From: Sepioteuthis lessoniana | Taxonomy: Eukaryota > Mollusca > Cephalopoda > Myopsida > Loliginidae | Direction of reading: 5' to 3' | NCBI GenBank assembly: GCA_963585895.1 | Contig: OY757921.1 | Span: 53,549,090-53,613,089, forward strand | DNA: 64,000 bases | Shown: positions 53,010-63,690 of the stretch, one piece after another | Numbering within the stretch: position 1 is the first letter of the stretch | How the letters are laid out: each line of letters opens with the position of its first letter | Program-made: the position numbers and the translations under genes | Notes under the pieces: model-generated | What the model was told of the DNA's origin: nothing | The model's input: the letters and a program-made list of their open reading frames with translations, nothing else | Database searches by the model: none

Positions 53010-53330
53010 TCTAGGCTGTATAGCACACCAACTGCACGTTCGCAGGGGATAAAACTCCCACCCCAACCAGTATCCTGGATATGACACTAAACCATCTGAT
53101 TTTGAGGCTCCAATTCTGGAGCTTTGGAGAATGTGAAATACACAGTTATTGACATTACTCCCAGGTCCATTCAGACTAAGAATAAATGTATCTGTTAGGG
53201 TCCAATCTCTGAGTTGAATAGAATTGTTTGACCGTGTAACTGTGTACATACACAAATGACTTATATTAAATTTAATTGCTAGAGCTTCATAGCTTGCTAA
53301 CAAATCTTTTAACTGAGGGCTAATAAGTAA
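53010..53330 (-). mobile_element. Relative of the nested element, minus strand
   Basis: Begins with the GGGGATAAAACTCCCACCCC-type segment and continues into a fuller body (VSYPGYWLG in one minus frame). In units 1-5 the corresponding position holds only its first part (7340-7430). It lies at the far end of decayed unit 6. Confidence 0.6.
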
Positions 53331-53504
53331 ATACTATTGAAAAGTTTTATTAGTACATAATAGCAATAATATAAACTAGTCAACTATGTGCAAACAAATG
53401 AGCTATCGCATATTTAAAGTGTCACAAAAAACTATATCCTTTACAAATAATATTTAATATGTGTATTACTATTGGTATGAGTAGGAGATGTTATTAAAGA
53501 AATG

Positions 53505-53850
53505 ACCCTGGTTGATTTGCCTGAAATCCAACCAAACTACAAATACTTCGGAATACTAACAGCTGGCTTCATCAAACAACTGGAAATAAGAAATATCATT
53601 TAAAAGTGTGTAGGAGAACCTGAAAACTACCCGTAGCAAAACTATATTACAGGACCCTGGTAAACTGGATAAATACCTGGGCAGTCTCCAGTGTAAAATA
53701 CTCAGGACCATTCTTAGAATCGAACAGAGAACGAGACCTCATACAAATGGACCAGAGATCAAGAAAACTAATGACTTTCTATAAGGCCTTGCATCGCAAA
53801 GATGATGTTAATAGATTATAAGTGCCATGAAAAGAGGGAGTGACATTACT
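53505..53850 (+). mobile_element. LINE fragment, thumb region
   Basis: Broken plus-strand frames read YKYFGILTAG, NTWAV, YSGPF, then KLMTFYKALH, the same order as the thumb of LINE-A but more divergent. It stops where the next LINE piece begins. Confidence 0.75.
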
Positions 53851-55372
53851 AACGAGCACCTAATGAACATGGAAGACATTAAACTATTTTTTTAAATGAA
53901 AAGAACTGGAAACCCTCATACACGCCGTTAGAATATAAAGTCAGGACATAGGAATGGAATTTGGCATTGAAAAATGTGCCATGCTAGGCATGAAAAGTGG
54001 GAAACGACATATGACTGAAGGAATGGAACTACCAAATCAGGAAAAATTCAGGACGCTCGGAGAAAATGAAACCTATAAATATTTGTGTATCTTGGAGACT
54101 GACACCAAACAAGTGGAAGTGAAAGAAAAAATTTAAAAAGATTATCTCAGGAGAACTAGAAATTTACTTAAGACAAAACTCTCTTGCAGAAACATCATCA
54201 AAGGAATGAATACTTAGGCTGTGCCCCTCATTAGATATTCGGGACCATTTCTTAAGTGGACTAGAGATAAACTTAAACAAATGGATCAAAGAACAAGAAA
54301 ACTAAAGACCGTGCTTAAAGCATTACATCCCAGAGACGACGTTGACAGACTATATGTATCTAGAAAGGAGGGAGGAAGAGGACTAGCCAGCATCGAAGAC
54401 AGCGTTGACAAATCGATACAAAGGCTCAAAGTCTACATAGAAAAACACGAACGAGGACTGATTACAGCCATCAGAAACAATACCAACAACACGACAGACG
54501 ATGGAGTGACAATAATTGGAAAACAAAAATGGAAAAAAAAAACAACTCTATGGCCGCTATAAACGACTAATAAACACTATCTAACACGACAAAACATGGA
54601 CATTGCTAAGAAAAAGAAACCTTAAAGGAGAAACGGAATCTCTCCTAATAGCAGCACAAGACAACACCATAAGAACCAATCATGTCAAAGCGAGAAAGAC
54701 AAGACACAACAAAATAGCAAATGTAGACTATGCAGTGACAGATATGAAATGATCAATCACATAATAAGTGAATGCAGCAAATTAGCACAAAGTGGGTATA
54801 AGGTGAGACACGACTGGGTTGGCAAGGGGATCCACTGGGAAATGTGCAAGGAAATTTTAATTTGACCACACTAACAAGTGGTATATGCACAACCCACCAC
54901 CTGTCCTAAAAAATGACACACATAAACTCCTATGGGACTTTCACATACACACGGATCACCTAATCTCGGCCAGAAGACCAGACCTTATAATAATCAACAA
55001 AAAAAAAGAGAATTTGCAAAATTGTAGACTTTTCTGTCCCAGGTGATCACAGAATAAAACTGAAAGAATGTGAAAAGAAGGATTAGTAACTCGACCTTTC
55101 TAGAGAATTGAAAAAGCTGTGGAACATAAAAGTGACGATCGTTCCAATTGTGATTGGTGCTTTTGATACAATAACTAAATGATTATTAAAAGGCCTGGCG
55201 GACTTGGAAGTTGGCGAACGAGTAAAGACTATCCAAATGACAGCATTACTGAGAACGGCTAGAATACCGGGAAGAGTCCTGGAGACGTGAGGAGACTTGC
55301 TGTCACTCAGATCACTCAGACTCCTGTAAAAAACCATCAGCTAATACTAATGTAAAAAACTCTAAAGAAGTA

Positions 55373-55373
<1 letters not shown>
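53851..55373 (+). mobile_element. LINE copy in diverged unit 7
   Basis: Best preserved LINE here. Order: RT catalytic motif altered to NMED (53866-53877), QDIGMEFGIEKCAMLGMKSG (53942 onward), thumb (54221-54562 open, 113 codons), CCHC knuckle C-x2-C-x8-H-x4-C (about 54721-54774), then RPD of the restriction-like endonuclease (near 54975-54983). A frameshift follows in an A-run, then the KIVDF core and the tail, ending in the microsatellite at 55374. Numerous stops; dead. Its 3' flank equals that of LINE-B. Confidence 0.88.
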
Positions 55374-55431
<58 letters not shown>

Positions 55432-55455
55432 GAAGAAGAAGAAGAAGAAGAAGAA
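55374..55455. repeat. (AAT)n then (AGA)n microsatellite, LINE tail
   Basis: AAT repeats to 55430, then AAG/AGA repeats to 55455. The first part is the expanded 3' tail of the LINE. Confidence 0.9.
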
Positions 55456-55985
55456 TAGTAACGTTGATTTTAGCATTCCAACCGGGCTCAGGGAAACAAC
55501 AAAAGAAAAATCAAAAACAAATAAATAAATGGTCTTTTCCATAGTGCTGAAAGTGTTTGGAAACATTAAGTCAACAGTGACAGTAATCATAGCGTGAGAC
55601 AATCTATAGGAACTTTGAAAAAAAAACCAGTGGAATAAAAAGATCTGTACTATTTAGATAGAAAAGAAAGATTAAAGAATCTCTTAGAAAGATTATTTGA
55701 TTGATTTATTGGTTTTCATGGCTATCAACATTTATAGATTATATAATGCCATATATTGTTTATACATATGTGTAATTTGTGAGCAAATAGTTTGCTGGAT
55801 GATGGATCTTTACCGCATGATAGCCCGTCTGGGGCTACACAATGCCCAGGGGATAGGTTTAGTTTAATTTGGTTTAATTTGGCTTTCTGGCATACATATT
55901 TATTAAATGTGGTTTGTAAATAGAATTTGTAGATAACATTCTTAGTCGAGCCTGAGGTCATTTTTATGGACAATTACGTGGTTTT
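55456..55985. other. Diverged intron and unidentified repeat-like sequence
   Basis: 55456-55610 aligns to the flank of LINE-B in unit 1 (2790-2940). 55700-55960 contains TTTAGTTTAATTTGG-type direct repeats and GCCCGTCTGGGGC; I do not recognise it. Confidence 0.5.
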
Positions 55986-56485
55986 ACTTATTTCTGTCAA
56001 AGACTTATGGTTCTATTTACTTTTAATCATTTGTTTGCACACATTTAAATGTTTTCAAGTATTGGTATGTATCACGAAAAATTCAATAAAACATCATTCA
56101 TTTCTTTACACACAGTTAAATGTTCAATCAATTCTATTTCAAACAGTTCTGTTTGGCATGTCAACAAAGTTAAATGGTTCCACGTGTAAAACAGTTCTAT
56201 TTTAAGCAATTCAGTTTAGCATAAGTAGACAGTGTAAATGTCGGACAGATATAGTTTACCCATAGATAGTAACATATCAGCTACTACCACTCCTGCGAAG
56301 AGTGGACGTGGGAGCAATGACAATGAAGAGGTACACCGCATTCCCCAACGTTCCAGTATTACTGGAGCCTAACCAATAGATTATTTACTATCATATTTAG
56401 GACAGTCGTTGGGGGAAATCTCATTACTGTGCAGAGATGCAGTCGGTGTAATCTGCAGACCTAACCAATGGGGTCATGGATTCTT
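55986..56485 (+). mobile_element. Independent copy of the nested-element family
   Basis: Matches the 540-bp insert of units 1-6 over its length (internal TTCAGTTTAGCATAAGTA repeats, then GTGGACGTGG...GAGCAATGAC) but diverged and at a different site, inside intron rather than LINE. Confidence 0.7.
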
Positions 56486-56700
56486 GAAGTCTTCATTGAA
56501 AAATAATACATATTACTGGTATGAAATTCTTGGAAAGATTCAAATCAGCCTATAAGAAGTTGTTTGAGAGAAATTCTCTGTCGACATTCGTTGCTAGTGG
56601 CAAGCTGTATTTTGTCTCATTCGTCAATATCTATATCCTCTTCATCTTTTCAATTATGCTATATTTCTATCACTAAATGAGTGGAATCGATAATACTCAC

Positions 56701-56724
56701 CTGATTTTACTGGAGGCCGTACCG
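56701..56724 (-). CDS. 24-nt linker microexon, diverged unit 7
   Basis: Length, phase, acceptor (TTCTTTTCAG) and donor (GTGAGT) are kept while the flanking intron is diverged. It reads VRPPVKS: of the changes, some are synonymous and others exchange Pro for Val and Thr for Ser. No indel. Confidence 0.8.
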
Positions 56725-57160
56725 CTGAAAAGAAATTTAAAACATATGAATAGAAATAATCGTCAAGGGTCTGTGGTTATTTTTTAATAACACACTATTG
56801 ATAATATCAGTTTATTTCCTGTCTTTTAGTAATCGTTTTATTTATTTTCATAACATTTTAGCGGTAATATCCATGTCAAAATGTCTAAAACAGACATGAT
56901 TTTTAAACTGTACTCACACGTCTGTAGAGTACTGTTGAACTGTTAACATTTTATAGTAATATAATAAAGAATTACTGAAAAAGAACTCAATACATTTTCC
57001 TGGTCATCAGATAATATTCCGATTTCTTTGAAAGAAATATTGAAAGATTACATTGTAGAATATATTAATCACATATGTTTATATTTACTACAATAGGTCT
57101 TTCCAAGTGCAAATGGAAAATCTAACGTACTTCTTTCCGATTTAGGAAGATTTTTTATAA
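56725..57160. other. Diverged intron of unit 7
   Basis: Alignable in part to the region above the microexon in unit 8 (60676-61130); no coding signal. Confidence 0.5.
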
Positions 57161-58330
57161 ATATATTATTTTTATTATTATTATTGTTATTATCATCATA
57201 TCATTTCTAGTAAGCTTTTTACAGCATTGCAGACTACTGGACTTTCACTGGAATCTAAGTAAAACCATTGTCATTTCAAGTCTCAAGTACTGTTCTGAGA
57301 ATTTTGGCTAATCTTAACAATTCTGCTGTTCCATGGTTTCGATTCGTCTTTTGACATCTAACACAACCAGACTCTTTAACATAATTTATAGAATTGAAAA
57401 ATCGAAGATAGATAATATGCAAGTGTGGGGTACGTGGTGATAGAGACGAAACATTTAAGAATTCTTATACACCCTTAGTCCTAGTTTGCGGCATTCACTT
57501 GTTATGAAATTAAATTTTTCGTCTCTATCACCACGTATCCCACACTTGCATTTTATCTATCTTCGATTTTTCAATTAATTTGCCCTTATGGCATTGTTTT
57601 GTGCTGCTGATAGAAGAGACTGAGTTTTTCTTAAACTTTCCCTTTCTTATCCACGTCTCTATCCTCACGCCAGGTTGTTGTTTGAAATATCCATAGATTT
57701 TTATAAATCCCCTGGTTTGTTTCCTAATTATTGTTGCTCTGTTTAGTTTTAAGCTTTCAATGCTCTTTCTGCTCACTGTCATTAGTCATCTTATCCCTTT
57801 TTGATTTAGTCTTCAGGTCCTCGTACAGATACATCGACACATTCTTCAATGCTGTACGTTGTCTTCTTTCACCTTTTCTTTGCACACGAAAGCTGTCTAT
57901 ATCATCTCTCGGGTCTGAAGCCTTGTGCATCGTCATCAACTTTCTTGTCTTCTAATCCTATCGTCTAAAGTTCATCCCGGGTCTATTTCAATATTGTTTC
58001 TGAGTATCTTACACGGGGCACAGCAGCGAGTTTATACTTTTGATGAGACTTCTGCTACAGAAATTGCTTTCGATAAGCTATCTCCTTCGTATGAATTATT
58101 CATTTGTTATTTTTTCTTTCCTCTTCACTTGTTTGATGGTGTACGCTTCTAATAATGCCACGTAAGTGTAATTTTCTTTTTTCCTCGCGTTCTGATTTCT
58201 TTTTTGATTTGTCAGTTTTATTCCTTCCGTTATATTTTTCTCCTATTCATCATGCACTTAGCACATTTACCTTTGCTAAATACCTTTCCTATATTCTGAT
58301 TATTTTGGTGCTGAGTCTCCAATTATCATT
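57161..58330 (-). mobile_element. Minus-strand LINE, broken, with inverted duplication
   Basis: On the minus strand: remnants of RT thumb (58150-57760), RKQTRGFIKIYGYFKQQP (57720-57660), knuckle region (57590-57510) and endonuclease tail (57390-57220), then a TAA-type tail (57200-57165). About 65 bp are duplicated in inverted orientation: 57392-57455 against 57508-57575, separated by about 52 bp. Confidence 0.75.
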
Positions 58331-58384
58331 TTAAAATATTTTTGCAAAGATTTTCATGTTGTCCATGGAGTTTAGATGGCTCTT

Positions 58385-58398
58385 GCTACAGCGATTAA
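58385..58398 (-). pseudogene. Remnant of the EGF exon in diverged unit 7
   Basis: The acceptor GTTATTCAG (58399 upward) and intron beyond it align to the EGF acceptor region of unit 1. The first 14 coding bases are recognisable (xNRC, first cysteine), then similarity ends and stops appear. The lost part abuts minus-strand LINE sequence (57.2-58.3 kb), so a deletion or insertion involving that element probably removed the exon. Confidence 0.6.
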
Positions 58399-59061
58399 CT
58401 GAATAATGATAATTTTATTTTCATTTAAATATCCACATATAATTTTCTTAGAATGAAAATTTGAAAACAAATACCATTTGGAAAATACAGTATATTACAT
58501 TAATATATGCAGCATTAGAACAACTTTAGTAATCTAATTCATACTATTCATGTAATTAATTTCTCAGGCGTAACTTTTATGATAAGTATTGAATTGCGTC
58601 AGTAATATTCACAAATTAATGTATTAGACTCCAGTCCGCTTTAATCGTTCTATTATTATTGCCGAAATAATGTCGTTTTCCATTTTTGTTTACTTCGTTG
58701 TTGGTTGTATTGATATATTCAACGAGAGACAGAATTTTGAAAACAAAAGTCATTAACAAATTTACCTCCTTGTCAATATGCAAATATCACTAAACATAAT
58801 GACACAACCCACGCAAGAGTTTGGAATGTTATTACATTAGGTATTTTTCTTTCATTTTTTTTATATAGTTTTTCTATTATTTTTTTTTCTTTTTGGCAAA
58901 TTTAAAGTTTTAGTAATTCAAGAAAACTCTCAATGAACATTAATAACGACTCAACGGAAAAACACTGACAAGGGACCAAATAACATTTAGAAGATTAATG
59001 TTAGCTTTCACACTACGAATATTTCATAGTCATTAGGGTTATTAAAAAAACATACACCTAC
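58399..59061. other. Diverged intron between EGF remnant and vWA exon, unit 7
   Basis: Aligns with 5246-5998 of unit 1 with many substitutions and indels; similarity rises in the last 90 bases before the exon. Confidence 0.6.
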
Positions 59062-59625
59062 CTTGACATGCTTTCATCGCTATTTTATTCTTAATACTCC
59101 TCAAGGCATTAAAGTTTTTAACAGTAAATTTATGCTGCGATATCGGTTTACTAGCCATGGCTCTCAGATCTGATTGTCGTAGATTTCTTCCAATACCAAT
59201 GCTGAACATTACGATGCCTTTTGCTTTAAGTATCGCAGCTTCTCTTTTTACGGCTCTTGGATTGGAAGACACACCGTCGGTGAGAACAATGGCGATATTA
59301 GGAGCATAACTTCGATCTCCTTGTCTTTTTGTAAAGATATATCGGAGAGTTCCGAGGGCTATATGGGTGTTTGTTCCTCCCCCACGGAATCTGATTCTTC
59401 TGATTGCCTTTATCAATCTCCACTTCTTTCGGTATGCTCTCAGATTGAAGCGAACGACTGAGCTTGAGCTGAACGACACAACAGCAACTCTGACTTGATT
59501 ATAGCCTATTTTCATAGCACTGACAACTCCAATCGTGAATAGCTTAACTTTTTCGAAATTTCTACGAGTTACGCTTCCGGAATCATCGAGCACAAAGACG
59601 ATGTCTGCCACTGCTTTATTACATA
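59062..59625 (-). CDS. vWA-domain exon, diverged unit 7
   Basis: 564 nt, open throughout, metal site intact. Against unit 1 it has one replacement (Arg to Gly in HIALGTL, near 59352) and a synonymous change near 59072 over 502 bp, yet five synonymous changes within the 25 bp 59564-59588. Introns on both sides are heavily diverged and carry different insertions. Acceptor and donor (GTAGGT) are retained. The pattern suits a conversion tract covering most of the exon. Confidence 0.93.
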
Positions 59626-60330
59626 CTGGAAAAAAGTAAAAGATATTGTTTTATTATATCCGCTTGTAAATTTTTATACAGTGATCCTTCCTATCACCAA
59701 AAAAACTTACGTTTGTTTCTTGACGGGATATTTTTTTTTTTGTTTTTTTGTTTTTTTTTTGGCAAGGAGTAAATTTACAAGGGATCATTTTGATCATATA
59801 TTGAAAAATGAAATAAATTAAATTTAGATTTATTCGAGGCGGACAATATGGTCCTCTATATTACAAATGTATATTTATTAAGTTACTTATTTAGTAAGTT
59901 ACTTATTAATCATTTCCCCCATAGTTTTTAGACTGTACTTAAAAAACACTTGATCTATTATGAGACCAAAAGTACTCAGATACTATTTTGGAAAGACGTC
60001 AAGTTCACCATATAAATCGTATTTTTCACAAATACTAATTCTATGACGTAGTATATACGTATATATACCATAAAAAACGTGAAATCATATAATGAAATGA
60101 GCAAAATGACACAAAAGGAATAGAAAAGTTGACATAACTCGGGAAAGAGGGGAACCACTGAGATTTGTGCAAGTAACTAAAATATGCCTATACTAATAAG
60201 GGGTATATGAAAAAAACGGAATCTCACATAAAAATAAGTCTCAAAAAGTCCTTTGATATTTTGGTATACAAACAGACTACCAAATCCTGGCTAGAACATA
60301 TATATTATTCTGCTTTTTCTATCCTTGCTA
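59626..60330. other. Diverged intron upstream of the unit 7 vWA exon
   Basis: Aligns with 6563-7330 of unit 1, without the SINE (empty at about 60238). It contains a T-rich tract (59731-59760). Confidence 0.6.
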
Positions 60331-60480
60331 ATCTCTATTTTTATTTTAACAGCCCAATCAGCTGAGACTGTATAATACGCCGCTTGCATGTCTGGATGGG
60401 GTAAAACTCCCAAACATTATCCTGCATATGACACTAAACCATTTTACTGTGCGGTTCCATTTTTGTAAATGGGGTTTTAA
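60331..60480 (-). mobile_element. Remnant of the nested-element family, minus strand
   Basis: ACAGCCCAATCAGCTGAG...AAAACTCCC...GACACTAAACCAT, parallel to 53010-53110 and 7340-7430. Confidence 0.55.
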
Positions 60481-60651
60481 TTTAATACACTACAATAGTT
60501 GATATACTATATCTATTTCCTTTTCATCCTTTTAAATTCCCTATATATTTATCACTGAATCCTTTCAAATCTAATAGTGGAAGACTTTCTTTTCATGAGT
60601 GATATTAATTTCTAAGTGATTGATTATATGTGAGGAATCGATAATACCCAC

Positions 60652-60675
60652 CTGATTTTGCTGGGGGCCGTGACC
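60652..60675 (-). CDS. 24-nt linker microexon, diverged unit 8
   Basis: A third version, reading SRPPAKS, acceptor CTCTTTTCAG, donor GTGGGT. It belongs to the module whose vWA and EGF exons should lie above 64 kb. The RPP core and the basic residue are common to all versions. Confidence 0.78.
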
Positions 60676-60971
60676 CTGAAAAGAGATTAAAATGATATGA
60701 ATAGATATAATTGTCAGGGTTTTTTTGTTATTTTCTTTGACGAACACTTTAATGATAATATCAATTTATTTTCTGTTTATAAGAATTCTTTACATTTAAT
60801 TCAATAATATTTTAAAGGTAATATCCACGTCAAAATGAAAAGAAGTCATTCTTAAGATTTTTTTCAACCCTCTGTAATATAGTGTTGAAATTGTTAACCC
60901 TCTATTGTAAATTCATTAATAATTACAGAAAATCAATTGAATATATTTTTCTGACATTCATATGATATTGC

Positions 60972-61019
60972 AATCTTTGAATATGTCTTCCAACTAATTG
61001 GAAGACATATTCAAAGATT
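60972..61019. repeat. Perfect 22-bp inverted repeat, 4-bp spacer
   Basis: Arms 60972-60993 and 60998-61019, spacer CTAA. The related sequence in unit 7 (near 57015-57060) has only one arm, so the second arm arose by local inverted duplication. Confidence 0.9.
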
Positions 61020-61124
61020 ACTTTGCAGAATCTATTCATCATATATGATTGTATGTTCTACAATAGGTGTTTCCACGTGCAAACGTAAAATCGTTTTTAA
61101 AAAGATTTTTATTTAGATATATAT

Positions 61125-61435
61125 TTTATTATTATTTTACTCCCTCTATGTTTTCACAGCCTTTGTTGGCTGGTTGTTTTTCCTTGTTAGTTTTTCTGAC
61201 TTTTCTGAGTATACTAGTCGATCTATAAACTTGTGCAGTTGAGATGGTCTCGGTACTTCTTCTAATATCCTATTCTTCCAGTCTTTCTTCCAAGTCTTTT
61301 GGAACCTTTCTAAACTTACCAATTACAATTGGTATCACCGTAAACACCATGTTCCACAGCTGTTTTAGTTCTCTGTCAAGAACCAATTATTTGTCTTTTG
61401 TTTTGTGTTGGCCGGAACTCAAAAATTCATAAGAC
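61125..61435 (-). mobile_element. LINE 3' end, minus strand, first of two
   Basis: Minus frames give the C-terminal tail (LWNMVFTVIPIVIGKF, read from 61360 down) and a short TAA-type tail near 61125-61140. Confidence 0.7.
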
Positions 61436-61444
61436 ATCACATAT

Positions 61445-61720
61445 TATAGGATTTTCCCACCTGTATTAGCTGGTGGTTTTCCACTGGAGTTTGAGTGAGA
61501 GCAAATCACTTTAAGTCCTCAGGATTCTTTTTTAGTATTCTGGCCGATCTCAACAAGGCTTTAGTTTAATGGTCTCCATTCGTCCTCTTATTTCCAAGTC
61601 CTCCAGTCCCTTTACCAATCATTTGATGACTGTACCGAGTCCACCAATTAGTAATGTTATCGCTATCATAGGTTTTTTTTTCAATCCTCTTAGCAATATC
61701 CAAGTTTCTTTTGCCCAGTC
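61445..61720 (-). mobile_element. LINE 3' end, minus strand, second of two
   Basis: Minus strand reads LGNKRTNGDH/RGRMETIK, TARIL-like and LKLQWKTTS toward 61450, the same tail as above, diverged. The two ends lie head to tail, as LINE-A and LINE-B do in the young units. Confidence 0.7.
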
Positions 61721-62445
61721 GGCTGGGGCTGTAGAATTCACCGACTACTCTGACGAGGGGTAAGACGCCCAAACTAGTGTTCTTGATATGACACTAAACA
61801 ATCTGATGGTGACGTTCCAGTAATTCTGTGGCTTTGGGAAATGCTGAGTACCCTTTCATTGCCATTGCTCCCAGGTCTATTCTAGCCCGGAATGGGAGCA
61901 CCTGATTTATGGGTTAAATAGAACTTAACTGCATACTTATTCTAAAGTTAATGTTTTGAATTAGAACTGTCTGACTAAACTGCATAGCTTGAAATAAAAA
62001 TGTTTTTGACAATGAAACTGTGTACTTATGCTAAAGTGAATTGTTTGCAATGGAACTGTTTTTGACATTGAAACTGTACTTAGGCTAAACTTAATTATTT
62101 AATATTGAATTGTTTTGATAGCTATCTATGTGTGAATAAAATCTATACTTATACTAAACTGAATTGGCTGAATTCAGATTTTCGACCAAACCGAAGAGCT
62201 TGAAAAAGAAATGTTGTTGAGAATTAAACTGTGTACTCATGCTGAACTGAATTGTTTAAACTAGAACTGATTATCTGTATAAAATGGATTTCAATAGAAC
62301 TAAACTACGTACTTATGCTGAACTGATTCGTTTGAATTAGAACTGTTTGACTAAACTGAATAAGTTGAAATAGAAATATTTTTGACTATTAAACTGTGCA
62401 CTCATGCTAAACTGAATTGTTTGAGATAGGACAGATTATTTGTAT
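61721..62445 (-). mobile_element. Nested-element relative with expanded internal repeats
   Basis: Starts with GTCGGCTGGGGCTGTA and GACACTAAACAATCTG. From 61915 to 62440 it is built of imperfect repeats of about 80 bp of the form AACTGTTTGACTAAACTG / ATGCTAAACTGAATTGTTTGA. It has more repeats than the other copies. Confidence 0.65.
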
Positions 62446-62484
62446 AAAAATGGAGTTGGCATCAAATACCCTGCAACGGTTGAT

Positions 62485-63650
62485 ATGCTATAAAACTCAA
62501 CCAACCAAGTTCTTATCCACTTTTCGCTTTCCTTCTGCATTACCCTGTGGTCAGCAAGAACGTCAAAATCCACTCTTCGGCAGGTTCTCTTTTTTTGCTG
62601 ATTATCTCTAGGTTTAGTCGTCTGTCGAAGATTTGATGATCCGCTGGTATATCAAAATGCCAGATACATTTGTGTCTCATTTTCCTGGACGTATTCTGGG
62701 TTGTGCATATACAATTTTTTGCATGATAAAATGTAAACTTCTTGCACAATTCCCTGTAGGTCACCTGTGGATCACTAGTTGAGTGTTTTACTGATTCTGC
62801 GTTAATTTACTGCATTCTCTTCTTATATGATTGATCGTTTCGTATTAATCACCACAGAGTCTACGTATGCTATTTTGTTGCGTCTTGTCTATTCTTTCAT
62901 TGACATAGTTTTTCACTATGACATTGTTTTGTGCCGCTATCAGAAGAGATTATTTCTCTCCTAAGGGTTCCCTTTCTTATTCAAATCCTAGTCTTCTCGT
63001 GTGAGATTTCGTTTGTTTGTCGTTTAAAATGTCCCTACATTTGCTTTTCTTCCCATTTTTTCTTGCTGGTTACTTTTTTCTGTATATGCTTTTGTTGTCT
63101 GTGCTGTTTCTCGTGGCTGTAATCAGTTTTCCTCGGTGCTCTTTTTTGTTGACTTTGAGTCCTTGTGTCGACGCTATCTTCAATGCTGGCAAGTCCTCTT
63201 CCCCTTTCTTCTTAGCACATTGTCTCTCAATGTCCCCTCTGGGATGTAAGGCCTTGTACATCATCATGATTTTTCTTTTTCCCAGGTCCATTTGTTGACG
63301 TTCTTCTCAGTCCACTTTAAGAATTATCCCAAGTATCTTATTCGTGAGACAGCCCAGGAATTTATGCTATTGTTAAGATTTTTTCTACGTAAATTAGTTT
63401 TGCGTAGTTTTCTCGTTCTCTTTAAGTGCGCTTTTTAAATTGTTTCTTCCATCTCGACTTGTCTAATGGTGTCCACTTCCATTATTACCTAGTTGGTTTC
63501 CTTTTTTCCGAGCGTTCTGAGATTTTTCTTGATTGCAGAATTCTATTCCTTCCGTTCTATGTGGTTGTTCCCTTTTCATTATTAGTATGGCACATTTTTC
63601 TATGGCAAATTCACAATGGTATACATTTACAAAATATTCTTATATCATCA
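62485..63650 (-). mobile_element. LINE copy, minus strand, unit 8
   Basis: Minus strand order: FAIEKCAI (near 63600), thumb (KIMMMYKALHPRGDIER near 63240), GKLITATRN (63110), knuckle region (62870-62800), CKKFTFYHAKN (62740) and the endonuclease core (near 62590-62520). Frames broken. Confidence 0.75.
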
Positions 63651-63690
63651 TAAAACATTTTCTTTAGGTTTACTCACAATCTTGCCAAAA

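Noticed and set aside
59731..59760. Poly-T tract as a splice or termination signal
   Set aside because: A simple T-rich tract in intron, more than 100 bp from the vWA acceptor and absent from the other units.
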